DNA of 64,000 nucleotides. Source: Pseudomonas kairouanensis. Lineage in GTDB: Bacteria > Pseudomonadota > Gammaproteobacteria > Pseudomonadales > Pseudomonadaceae. Shown here piece by piece: positions 56,762 through 64,000 of the stretch. Position numbers and translations under genes: made by a program. Location of the stretch: NCBI RefSeq assembly GCF_004682055.1, contig NZ_QUZU01000002.1:186001-250000 (forward strand), written 5' to 3'. Numbering within the stretch: position 1 is the first letter of the stretch; each line of letters begins with the position of its first letter. The notes beneath the pieces were generated by a model. The model searched no databases, was not told where the DNA came from, and was given only the letters and a program-made list of their open reading frames with translations.

Positions 56762-58174
56762 ATGGATTTAGGGATCGATCGACAAGCCCTTGTACCGGTG
56801 GTGCAGCAAATCGTCAGCGCAGTGGCAGAGTGGATTCGCAAGAGCGGGGTGAGCCCCGGTACACGCCTGCCGTCCATCCGGCAATTGGCGCTGGATAACC
56901 TGCTCAGTCAGTCCAGTGTGATCGAAGCGTTCGAGCGCATGGTTGCCCAGGGCTTGCTGGCATCGAAGCAGGGCTCGGGGTTTGTGGTCGCCCAGCCGCC
57001 GGTCTCCCATGAGCGCCCATGGTATGAGGGTGCGGAGCAGGCCTGGGGCGCTTTTGCCGATAATCCGCTTGGCGAGTTGAAACTGGGGTGTGGTTGGCTA
57101 CCGGACGGCTGGCGCGAAAGCGACGACATCAGCTACGCCATCCGCGAAGTCGCCCGTACCGACACCGCTGGCCTGTTCAACTACAGCACGCCGCTGGGGC
57201 TGCCGGCACTGCGTGAGCAACTGCTCAAGCGCCTGACTCGGCTGCGCATCCCCTCAAGCCTTGACCGAATCCTCACCACAGCAGGAGCCAGCCATGCCCA
57301 AGACCTGCTGATACGTACGCTGCTCAAGCCCGGCGATTGCGTCGTGGTGGAAACCCCGGGGTATGGCAACCTCTATCGGCAACTGGCCTTCCAGGGGGTG
57401 ACCTTGCTGCAGGTACCCCGCACTCGGGGCGGCCCGGACATTGCGGTGCTGGAAGCCTTGTTGCGGCAGCATCGGCCCAAGTGCCTGTTTATCAACAGCC
57501 TGTATCACAACCCCACCGGTACCAGCCTGAGCCGCGAGGTGGCCGCGCGTCTGCTGGAGCTGGCCCACCGCGAGAACTTCCTGATCATCGAGGAAGACGT
57601 GCAAGGCGACCTGCAACATGCCAGTTGCACAAGGCTTTCGGCGTTGCCCCACGATGACCGGGTAATCTACGTCGCGAGCTTTTCCAAGACCTTGAGCAGT
57701 GCGTTGCGGGTGGGCTACCTCAGCGCCAGCAAGGCGCTTGTTACCCAATTGGCCAGCCTGAAGACCTTGACCGGTTTCGGCACTTCGCGGTTTGCCGAGG
57801 CGGTGGTCACGACCTTGCTGGCCAATGGAACCTATCGCAAATGGGTGCAGCGTCTGCGCAAGCGGCTGAACACTCAAATGGCGGCCACGTTGCAGGTGCT
57901 GGAGGATGAAGAGTGGGAGGTGTTCGCCGTGCCGTCCGGCGGCATGTTCCTGTGGGCGCGGCCGGGGGCGGGGGAGCCTTCGCGTTTGACGGCCTGCGCC
58001 CAACGACTGGGCGTGTTGCTGTCACCGGGGGCATTGTTCAGCCCGACCGGCGAGCACAGTGACTGGCTGCGCATCAACGTGGCGTACGCAGGCGATCAGC
58101 GCGCGCTGGCGCTGTTCCGCGACATGGGGCCCGCCAGATCGACCTCGACCATTCTGAAAACGACGAGTATGTAG
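56762..58174 (+). CDS. MocR-type PLP-dependent regulator
   Basis: A 470-residue GntR-aminotransferase fusion. N-terminal winged helix (residues about 5-75: GVSPGTRLPSIRQLALDN, SSVIEAFERMVAQGLLASKQ); aminotransferase-fold domain with the PLP lysine Lys309 in ASFSKTLSSALRVGY and SLYHNPTGTSLS. Most MocR genes are divergent from the gene they control; here both neighbours are on the same strand, so the target is unclear. The place of the usual EDDY motif reads EEDVQG, losing the tyrosine. Confidence 0.92.
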   Translation: MDLGIDRQALVPVVQQIVSAVAEWIRKSGVSPGTRLPSIRQLALDNLLSQSSVIEAFERMVAQGLLASKQGSGFVVAQPPVSHERPWYEGAEQAWGAFADNPLGELKLGCGWLPDGWRESDDISYAIREVARTDTAGLFNYSTPLGLPALREQLLKRLTRLRIPSSLDRILTTAGASHAQDLLIRTLLKPGDCVVVETPGYGNLYRQLAFQGVTLLQVPRTRGGPDIAVLEALLRQHRPKCLFINSLYHNPTGTSLSREVAARLLELAHRENFLIIEEDVQGDLQHASCTRLSALPHDDRVIYVASFSKTLSSALRVGYLSASKALVTQLASLKTLTGFGTSRFAEAVVTTLLANGTYRKWVQRLRKRLNTQMAATLQVLEDEEWEVFAVPSGGMFLWARPGAGEPSRLTACAQRLGVLLSPGALFSPTGEHSDWLRINVAYAGDQRALALFRDMGPARSTSTILKTTSM

Positions 58175-58270
58175 CTTTTTGCCATTATTCCGGCGCCAGC
58201 GTCTTGTGCTCCGTACCCTGGGGTTGCCAATCTCACGACTGGTCAACCGGGTGCAGAGGATTCAAGTGCA

Positions 58271-60238
58271 ATGATTTCGGCCATGCAACGACGTTTCGCC
58301 AACCTGGGTATGGCAAAAAAACTGGGCCTGGGGTTTGCCCTGGTGCTGCTGCTGACGGCGCTGATTGCGGCCATTGGCGTGTGGTCCCTGCAAACCGTTG
58401 GGCAGCGTTTTGAAGGCCTCAAGGCTATGTCGTCGCTCAACAGCGGTTTGCTCAAGGTGCGCCTGATCGAACAGGACTACGCCCTGCATGCCGACCCCAA
58501 GGCCGTGGATGCCCTGCACGAAAGTGTCGACGCCTTGACGGCCCTGGCGACCCGCCTGAAGGCGCAATCGGCTGCCAACGTATCGGTGATGACGGATGTG
58601 GAGCAGGCCCTGGCCGCCTACCGCCAGGCGTTCGATCAGTTTGTCGAGTTGACCCAGACCAAGGACCTGGCACTGGAAATGGCCAGTTGGTCGGTGTCTA
58701 GCGTGGCGAACAACCTCGATGTGCTGCAGGCCGGCCTGGCGGACGACGGCGCCTATGGCCTCAAGGAGAGCCAGGGCAAGGAGGGCGCTGAGTTCATCGA
58801 GCAGGCGGGGCAGGTCAGCCAGGTTTCGCGCTTGATGCTGCAAGCCATGAACGAAGCGCGTGTGCGCTTGGACCAGAGCCGCAAGGTGAGCGACGACGAC
58901 GCCGAGCAAGGCAAGATCGAGCAGGCGGACCAGGCCCTGGCCCAGGTCGAGCAGTTGAAGACCTCGGTCAAGGATCCTGGCTACCAGACGGTGCTCAATG
59001 AAGTCAGCGGGCATATCGCCGCGTTCAGCGAAAAACTGGGCGAATACACCGGCCTGCTGGCCCAGGAAAAGACGGTCTACAAGCAGCTCAATGATCGCGC
59101 GGCCCAGGTGGTCAGCCGGGTCAACCAGGCCTACGACGCCGAAGACCAGTCGATGCAGGCACAATTGAACAAAAGCGCTCTGCTGATCATCGGCTCGTCG
59201 GCCCTGGCGCTACTGGTGGGGCTGATTGCGGCCTGGGTGATCACCCGCTTGATCGTCACGCCGTTGCGCCGTGTGATCGCAGTGGCCCAACAGATTGCCG
59301 CAGGTGATCTGAGTGGCCGGATGGAGGTCAGCCGCCGTGATGAAATCGGCCAGTTGATGCAGGCCATGCAGCAGATGGGCAATGGCCTGAGCCATATGGT
59401 CAGCGGGCTGCAGGCCGGTATCGAACAACTGGCCAGTTCGGCCCATTCGCTGTCCAGTGTCACCGAACAAACCAATGTCGAGGTCAGCAGCCAGAAGGAG
59501 GAGACCGAGCAGGTGGCCACGGCGATGAACCAGATGACCGCCACCGTGCACGATGTGGCGCGCAATGCCGAAGAGGCGGCGCAAGCCGCGCAGACGGCGG
59601 ACGACAAGGTCGACAGCGGCCAGCAGGTGGTACGTCAGAGTTTGCAGCGGATCGAGTTGCTGGCGACATCCAGTACCAGCGCCAGTGCCAGCATCGAAAG
59701 CCTGAGTGAGGAGATCCAGAACATTGGCACCGTGCTGGGGGTGATCAAGAGTGTGGCCGAGCAGACCAACCTGCTGGCCCTCAACGCCGCCATTGAGGCG
59801 GCCCGTGCCGGTGAGCAGGGGCGTGGCTTTGCAGTGGTCGCCGATGAAGTGCGGGCCCTGGCCAAGCGTACCCAGCAGTCCACCGAAGAAATCGAGCGTC
59901 TTGTCGGCACATTGCGCAGCGCAGCGCAGTCATCCGTGCAGCAGATTCAACACAGCGGCGAGTTGGTAAAACTGGCGGTCAGCGACACGCTGGAAACCGA
60001 AAGTGCCCTGGGCAGCATTGCAGTGGCGGTGTCGCTGATCCAGCAGATGAACCAGCAGATCGCCGCTGCGGCCGAGCAGCAAAGTTCGGTGGCCGAAGAG
60101 ATCAATCGCAGCGTCACCAGTATCCGCGCCAGCGCCGATCAGTCCGCATTGAGCATGCAAGGCAATGCCGCGTCGAGTATCCAACTGGCGCAATTGGGGG
60201 CAGAGCTCAAGGGCATGGTGGGGCACTTTCGCCTTTGA
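58271..60238 (+). CDS. Methyl-accepting chemotaxis protein, HBM type
   Basis: A 655-residue chemoreceptor. TM1 about residues 18-40; a long all-helical periplasmic region of about 250 residues, consistent with the helical bimodular (HBM) sensor seen in McpS-like receptors; TM2 ([20 protein letters not shown]); HAMP; signalling tip [23 protein letters not shown] receptors often detect TCA-cycle acids or amines; the ligand here is not determined. AGAGGA lies upstream of the ATG. Confidence 0.92.
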   Translation: MISAMQRRFANLGMAKKLGLGFALVLLLTALIAAIGVWSLQTVGQRFEGLKAMSSLNSGLLKVRLIEQDYALHADPKAVDALHESVDALTALATRLKAQSAANVSVMTDVEQALAAYRQAFDQFVELTQTKDLALEMASWSVSSVANNLDVLQAGLADDGAYGLKESQGKEGAEFIEQAGQVSQVSRLMLQAMNEARVRLDQSRKVSDDDAEQGKIEQADQALAQVEQLKTSVKDPGYQTVLNEVSGHIAAFSEKLGEYTGLLAQEKTVYKQLNDRAAQVVSRVNQAYDAEDQSMQAQLNKSALLIIGSSALALLVGLIAAWVITRLIVTPLRRVIAVAQQIAAGDLSGRMEVSRRDEIGQLMQAMQQMGNGLSHMVSGLQAGIEQLASSAHSLSSVTEQTNVEVSSQKEETEQVATAMNQMTATVHDVARNAEEAAQAAQTADDKVDSGQQVVRQSLQRIELLATSSTSASASIESLSEEIQNIGTVLGVIKSVAEQTNLLALNAAIEAARAGEQGRGFAVVADEVRALAKRTQQSTEEIERLVGTLRSAAQSSVQQIQHSGELVKLAVSDTLETESALGSIAVAVSLIQQMNQQIAAAAEQQSSVAEEINRSVTSIRASADQSALSMQGNAASSIQLAQLGAELKGMVGHFRL

Positions 60239-60274
60239 TCGCCGCTGACACGCGGCGATCATGGGGCCGGGCGA

Positions 60275-61087
60275 TCAGGCGTTGTTGGCCAGGAAGGTCA
60301 GCAGCGCTTCATTGACATACTCCGGGTTTTCCCGGGCGCTGATATGGCCTGCCTGCGGGATCAGGATCAGGCTGCAGCCGATCAGGTCGGCCATTTCCTG
60401 TGCTTCGGCCGGCGGCCGCGGCGTGTCGAACTCGCCGCACATCACCTGGGTGGTGTCGGTGTCCAGGCGCGGCAGTTGTTCCAGCACATCCTCACGGCTG
60501 AAAATCAACCGGCCCAAGGGCACGATGCTGTCCAGCAGGCGTTCGCGGGAGTGCGCCTGCAGCGACGTGCGAAAGTCCTGATACAGCGCGGATTCACGGT
60601 CGATGCCCGGACGGAAGAAGATCGGCGCGATCACGTCCAGAAGCGGCTCGGGAATGGCGCCGGCGTCTTCGATCATCTTGAACAGTGAAAAATAGTACTG
60701 GCGCGTGGCCTCGGGCTCGGCGCCCAGGTAGGTGTCCATCAGCACCAGGCTGTTGACGCGTTGCGGCGCCAGCAGCGCCAGGCGTGCACCCCACATGCCG
60801 CCCACTGAGAGCCCCACCAGGTTGATCTGTTCGATATCCAGGTGATCCAGCAACGCCAGGGTCTGGCGCGCCAGGTCGTCAAGGGAGTGGGTTTGCGCGG
60901 GCAACGGGCCCGATTCGCCATGGCCCCACAGCTCGGGGACGATCACACGGTACTGGTGTGACAGCGCCTCGATCTGCGGCGCCCACATCTCAGCGCCCCA
61001 CAGGTAGCTTGAGCCCAACAGGACGACGGGGCCGGTGCCCTGGTCGATGTAGTGCAGCGGTTGTCCATCAATGACGGCGACAGGCAT
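60275..61087 (-). CDS. Alpha/beta hydrolase 3
   Basis: A 270-residue hydrolase. PELWGHGESG; nucleophile elbow LVGLSVGGMWGARLA; Asp in MCGEFDTPRPP; His in IPQAGHISARENPEY. AGAGG precedes the ATG. Resembles the BioH or 3-oxoadipate enol-lactonase branch; no pathway genes adjoin. Confidence 0.87.
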   Translation of the reverse strand: MPVAVIDGQPLHYIDQGTGPVVLLGSSYLWGAEMWAPQIEALSHQYRVIVPELWGHGESGPLPAQTHSLDDLARQTLALLDHLDIEQINLVGLSVGGMWGARLALLAPQRVNSLVLMDTYLGAEPEATRQYYFSLFKMIEDAGAIPEPLLDVIAPIFFRPGIDRESALYQDFRTSLQAHSRERLLDSIVPLGRLIFSREDVLEQLPRLDTDTTQVMCGEFDTPRPPAEAQEMADLIGCSLILIPQAGHISARENPEYVNEALLTFLANNA

Positions 61088-61181
61088 AGCAGGCCTCTGA
61101 CTTCACGGAGTGAGGGCACTTTTTTACGCGAGTCGGGGGCGGGGGGATAGGTGCAAAGTGATGGCATGTGCCGATGGGGGC

Positions 61182-61209
61182 GTGGTGAGCGGGCAAGCCC
61201 GCTCACCAC
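61182..61209. repeat. Single REP-like perfect hairpin
   Basis: GTGGTGAGCGGGC-AA-GCCCGCTCACCAC lies just after the stop of the next - strand gene. It resembles half of a REPIN and may serve as a 3' stabiliser. Confidence 0.65.
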
Positions 61210-61215
61210 AGGCAA

Positions 61216-61986
61216 TCAGTCGTAGATGACGCGTTTTTTCCACTCGGCGTCGGTGTCGGCCACTTTCAGGCCTTCGGTCAACTCGTTGACCTCGTCTTCG
61301 GCCGGCTTGCTGTTGGTCAGCACCGTGGAGTTGGCACGGGCCAGTTGCGCTTCCAACTGCTGCAACTGCGCGCTGTAGACCACTGGCTCCGGTTGTTTGC
61401 GCAGGTACTGCACGCCACGTTCGAACGCCAGGCGCGCCTGGCCAGGTTGGCCTTGTTGCAGCGCGTGCTGGCCAAGGTTGTTGAAGAATTCGATGTGCAG
61501 CAGCACCAGGATATGGCGGATTTCCTTGATCCAGTGCTTGGCCTCGTTGGCCGGCAGGAAACCATCCTGGGCCGCGCGGGTGACCTGGCCGTGCAGGGCT
61601 TCGAGCAGGAAGCGCACATCCTTGGCCTTGGCTTCGGTCTGGATCGGGGCGGGCGGGTTGTTCACCGGAATCGATTCGCCCTGGGCCACCAAGGCATTGA
61701 GTTCGGTGATCCGCGCCTTGGCCGTTGCGCTGGTTTTGTTGAGGTTGAGCAGGCGCTGGTTGACGTTGAGTTCCAGGCGAGTCAGCAACAACTTGAGTGC
61801 CGGGGTCATCAATTGGCCAGGGAACGTCTCGGTGATTTCACCGCAACGGCGCAGCCGATCGTTGAGTTCGATCTCGGTGCGCTTTTTCTCCAGCTTGTTG
61901 TTTTCCACCACATGGTTCATGTAGCCAATGGCGATCAGTATTGCGATCCCGGCTATTACCAGCAGGGCGATCATGAGTGGTGTCAC
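61216..61986 (-). CDS. Membrane-anchored protein of unknown function
   Basis: A 256-residue protein with a single N-terminal helix (LMIALLVIAGIAILIAIGYM) and a soluble, mostly helical body. ALKLLLTRLELNVNQRLLNLNK and AKHWIKEIRHILVLLHIEFF look like paired helices, followed by a TPR-like stretch (NLGQHALQQGQPGQARLAFERGVQYLRK; not confirmed). The start is GTG 61986 with AGAGG 8 nt upstream. Function unknown. Confidence 0.82.
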   Translation of the reverse strand: MTPLMIALLVIAGIAILIAIGYMNHVVENNKLEKKRTEIELNDRLRRCGEITETFPGQLMTPALKLLLTRLELNVNQRLLNLNKTSATAKARITELNALVAQGESIPVNNPPAPIQTEAKAKDVRFLLEALHGQVTRAAQDGFLPANEAKHWIKEIRHILVLLHIEFFNNLGQHALQQGQPGQARLAFERGVQYLRKQPEPVVYSAQLQQLEAQLARANSTVLTNSKPAEDEVNELTEGLKVADTDAEWKKRVIYD

Positions 61987-62061
61987 CGGTGTGACCTCTT
62001 TGTAGGGTTTGCTGTGGAGTGTAGTGACTGGGCTATCCGGGGGATAGGGCTGATCGACCAG

Positions 62062-62110
62062 TTACCCAGGTAGATGCGTCTATATAGGTAAGGGTTCCCT
62101 GAGTAGATGC
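62062..62110. promoter_or_regulatory. Direct repeat of TTnCCnnnGTAGATGC
   Basis: TTACCCAGGTAGATGC (62062-62077) and TTCCCTGAGTAGATGC (62095-62110) match at 12 of 16 positions and are 33 bp apart, about three helical turns. They lie upstream of the membrane-anchored gene and about 145 bp before the tRNA promoter. A transcription-factor site is likely; the factor is unknown. Confidence 0.45.
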
Positions 62111-62253
62111 ACATTGCCATCATTTGCCGAAGCGAACTATAACGTCTTGTCGGGCGCCAGAATATAGGCGTCAAGGCCCAGACGGGCAGAATGCCCCCAT
62201 CGGCCCGATAAGCAGGGCGAAGTCATTGATTTTAATAAATTTATCCTTGGGGG

Positions 62254-62282
62254 TTGACGACCTTTCAATCCATCCATAGAAT
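62254..62282 (+). promoter_or_regulatory. Promoter of the tRNA operon
   Basis: -35 TTGACG (62254-62259), 17-bp spacer, -10 TAGAAT (62277-62282), followed by the G/C-rich GCGCGCC, a stringent-type discriminator typical of stable-RNA promoters. Confidence 0.8.
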
Positions 62283-62344
62283 GCGCGCCACTTAAAGCGG
62301 AAAGCACACAGCGAAACGCGATAAGTAGTGAATGTTGTACGTGT

Positions 62345-62420
62345 GTCCCCTTCGTCTAGTGGCCTAGGACACCGCCCTTTCACGGCGGTAACAGGGGTTC
62401 GAGTCCCCTAGGGGACGCCA
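62345..62420 (+). tRNA. tRNA-Glu (UUC), copy 1
   Basis: 76 nt including encoded CCA. Acceptor GTCCCCT / AGGGGAC; anticodon loop CTTTCAC gives UUC; T-loop GGTTCGAGTC. Confidence 0.97.
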
Positions 62421-62424
62421 ATAA

Positions 62425-62500
<76 letters not shown>

Positions 62501-62604
62501 AATTTAAGCAGTGCTGCTTTCGGGCGGCACTGAGTGAAACCAGGGCATGATCTTCGGATTTAACCTCTGGACACTGAAATACACACCATGTGTTTCAGTT
62601 GTGT

Positions 62605-62680
62605 GTCCCCTTCGTCTAGTGGCCTAGGACACCGCCCTTTCACGGCGGTAACAGGGGTTCGAGTCCCCTAGGGGACGCCA
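62605..62680 (+). tRNA. tRNA-Glu (UUC), copy 2
   Basis: Identical to copy 1. Confidence 0.97.
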
Positions 62681-62683
62681 TTT

Positions 62684-62759
<76 letters not shown>

Positions 62760-62862
62760 ATTTAAGCAGTGTGGCCTTCGGGCGGCACTGAGTGAAACCA
62801 GGGCATGATCTTCGGATTTAACCCCTGGACACTGGAATACACACCATGTGTTCCAGCTGTGT

Positions 62863-62938
62863 GTCCCCTTCGTCTAGTGGCCTAGGACACCGCCCTTTCA
62901 CGGCGGTAACAGGGGTTCGAGTCCCCTAGGGGACGCCA
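62863..62938 (+). tRNA. tRNA-Glu (UUC), copy 3
   Basis: Identical to copies 1 and 2. Confidence 0.97.
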
Positions 62939-62941
62939 TTT

Positions 62942-63017
<76 letters not shown>

Positions 63018-63026
63018 TATTCAACG

Positions 63027-63060
63027 AAAACGCCGATCAGAGATGATCGGCGTTTTTGTG
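63027..63060 (+). terminator. Terminator of the tRNA operon
   Basis: Stem AAAACGCCGATCA / TGATCGGCGTTTT with GAGA loop (63027-63056), then T residues. Confidence 0.93.
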
Positions 63061-63081
63061 TGTGCTTGATTTATAGCCACG

Positions 63082-63106
63082 AAAAAAGCCCGCCATTGCG
63101 GCGGGC
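63082..63106 (-). terminator. Terminator of the M20 peptidase gene
   Basis: Stem GCCCGCC / GGCGGGC at 63088-63106; on the - strand it is followed by a run of T (complement of AAAAAA at 63082-63087). Confidence 0.88.
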
Positions 63107-63117
63107 TCGTTCGGCTA

Positions 63118-64000
63118 TCAGAGCGTGGGCAACTGCCCGATGCGCCCCATCATTTCAGTCACGATCTGCAAGTCCAACAAGAACTGGTCAACCGTCTTGA
63201 ACTCATTGTCGGTGTGCCCGGTGTACTTCACTTCCGGGCGCGCCAGGCCAAATTGCACGCCATTGGGCAATTCATGCACCGAGGTAGCACCGGCCGACGT
63301 ACCGAACTTGTGCTCCATCCCCAGGTTTTCACTGGCCACCGCCAGCAGGGCCTTTACCCACTCGCCTTCCGGGTTGCGGTACATCGGTTCCGCCACTGAA
63401 TAGGTGAAGTCCACCTTGACCTTGGTTTTCTTGTCCCAGGCACTGAGCTTGTCGGCAATCTCTGCCTTGAGCTTCTCTGGAGACTTGCCCTTCGGCACGC
63501 GCAGGTTCACAGCCAGTTTGAAAGCTTTGTCATCCAGCCCTACAAACGTCAGCGAGGTGGTCAGCGGCCCCATGAACTCATCGGAGAAGCCCACACCCAA
63601 CTTGCCACCCAGGTAATCCAGGCCCCAGTTGTCGGCCGCATAACGCGCCGCGTCGGTGATGTGGTTGTGCTTGAGGGCGATCTTGCCGTCAACGCTGTAG
63701 ATCAATTCCAGCATGCGCGCCACCGGGTTGATGCCCGACTCGGGTTCCGAGGAGTGCGCCGACACGCCCGTCACCGTCAGCTTGACCTCTTTGCCAACCA
63801 CTTTGGCGGCCACTTCAAAATCAGCGCCGTTGGCTTTGACGTACTGAGCGCCGGCGGTTTGCAGGCTGGCGGCCAATTCGGCAGGTTTGTCCGAGATAAA
63901 AGTGGCCACCGATGCTGACGGGATTTGATTGGTGGCCATGCCGCCGGTCATTGAGATGATCTCTGCACCTTTGCCTTCACCCTTGCGGCGGGGGAAGGTG
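63118..64000 (-). CDS. M20 family metallopeptidase, 5' end beyond window
   Basis: The last 293 codons are visible. M20/PepV-type dipeptidase features: lid-domain region LTVTGVSAHSSEPESGINPVA; GTSAGATSVHELPNGVQFG; the C-terminal zinc-ligand histidine in YTGHTDNEFKTVDQF. The catalytic-domain N-terminus, with the first metal ligands, lies to the right of the window. Likely hydrolyses dipeptides or N-acyl amino acids; it could be periplasmic, but the signal region is not visible. Confidence 0.88.
   Translation of the reverse strand, partial: TFPRRKGEGKGAEIISMTGGMATNQIPSASVATFISDKPAELAASLQTAGAQYVKANGADFEVAAKVVGKEVKLTVTGVSAHSSEPESGINPVARMLELIYSVDGKIALKHNHITDAARYAADNWGLDYLGGKLGVGFSDEFMGPLTTSLTFVGLDDKAFKLAVNLRVPKGKSPEKLKAEIADKLSAWDKKTKVKVDFTYSVAEPMYRNPEGEWVKALLAVASENLGMEHKFGTSAGATSVHELPNGVQFGLARPEVKYTGHTDNEFKTVDQFLLDLQIVTEMMGRIGQLPTL

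Larger units (their letters stand above)
61987..62344. other. Gap between membrane-anchored gene and tRNA operon
   Basis: 358 bp without a protein gene. It contains the direct repeats at 62062-62110 and the tRNA promoter at 62254-62282. A 70-codon antisense-like frame is not credible. Confidence 0.65.

Overview
The window is a GC-rich chromosomal segment of a Pseudomonas, most likely of the P. fluorescens group. This rests on protein-level familiarity (TCA operon, FabA/FabB, the GacS-network-type hybrid kinase, MCPs), on gene order that recalls several P. aeruginosa PAO1 blocks (recalled from memory, not searched), and on many REPIN-type inverted repeats with the Pseudomonas cores GGAGCGGGCTTGCTCGCG and GGAGGGGGCTTGCTCCCG. 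No transposase, integrase, prophage, plasmid function or CRISPR array was seen.

Layout. 0-3 kb: the 5' part of gcl (glyoxylate carboligase) diverges from a GlcG/HbpS-family gene across two perfect TTGTATACAA operator-like sites, followed by a RutR-like TetR regulator. 3-9.5 kb: a DUF808 membrane protein, an mlaA-hydrolase overlapping pair, a small membrane protein whose last codons lie inside a repeat, a membrane GH17-type enzyme, and an orphan betaine-binding protein (BetX type). 9.8-11.8 kb: yjcH-actP acetate uptake pair. 12-25 kb: the TCA block, gltA divergent from sdhCDAB-sucAB-lpd-sucCD, with strong promoters in the gltA/sdhC gap and structured leaders before sucA, lpd and sucC. 25-34.8 kb: a branched-chain amino acid carrier, DUF599 protein, small lipoprotein, two overlapping hotdog thioesterases, htpG, dienelactone hydrolase, pirin, OsmC and a secreted amidohydrolase.

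34.8-43.6 kb: a chemoreceptor; fabA-fabB with a DesT/FabR-like operator upstream; and a tightly coupled operon of TonB-dependent receptor, periplasmic binding-protein-like gene and hybrid histidine kinase. 43.7-51.6 kb: gpsA, DUF4389 and sixA, then an acyl-CoA synthetase with a perfect 10-2-10 palindrome just upstream, a hotdog thioesterase, two overlapping alpha/beta hydrolases, a DUF4892 gene preceded by an unannotated 18-codon leader, and an AI-2E-family transporter. 51.7-61.2 kb: a two-component system, pyrF, an MDR oxidoreductase, an SDR, a MocR regulator, an HBM-type chemoreceptor, another hydrolase and a membrane-anchored protein of unknown role. 62.2-63.1 kb: a tRNA operon of three tandem Glu-Gly pairs with covarying spacer hairpins, a consensus promoter and a strong terminator. 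The right end is the 3' part of an M20 metallopeptidase.

The gene content is mainly core metabolism and signalling. The best second-look items are regulatory and architectural: the receptor-binding protein-kinase operon, the repeated operators at gcl, the palindrome at the acyl-CoA synthetase, the hidden leader ORF, the TCA-operon leaders and the covarying tRNA spacers.
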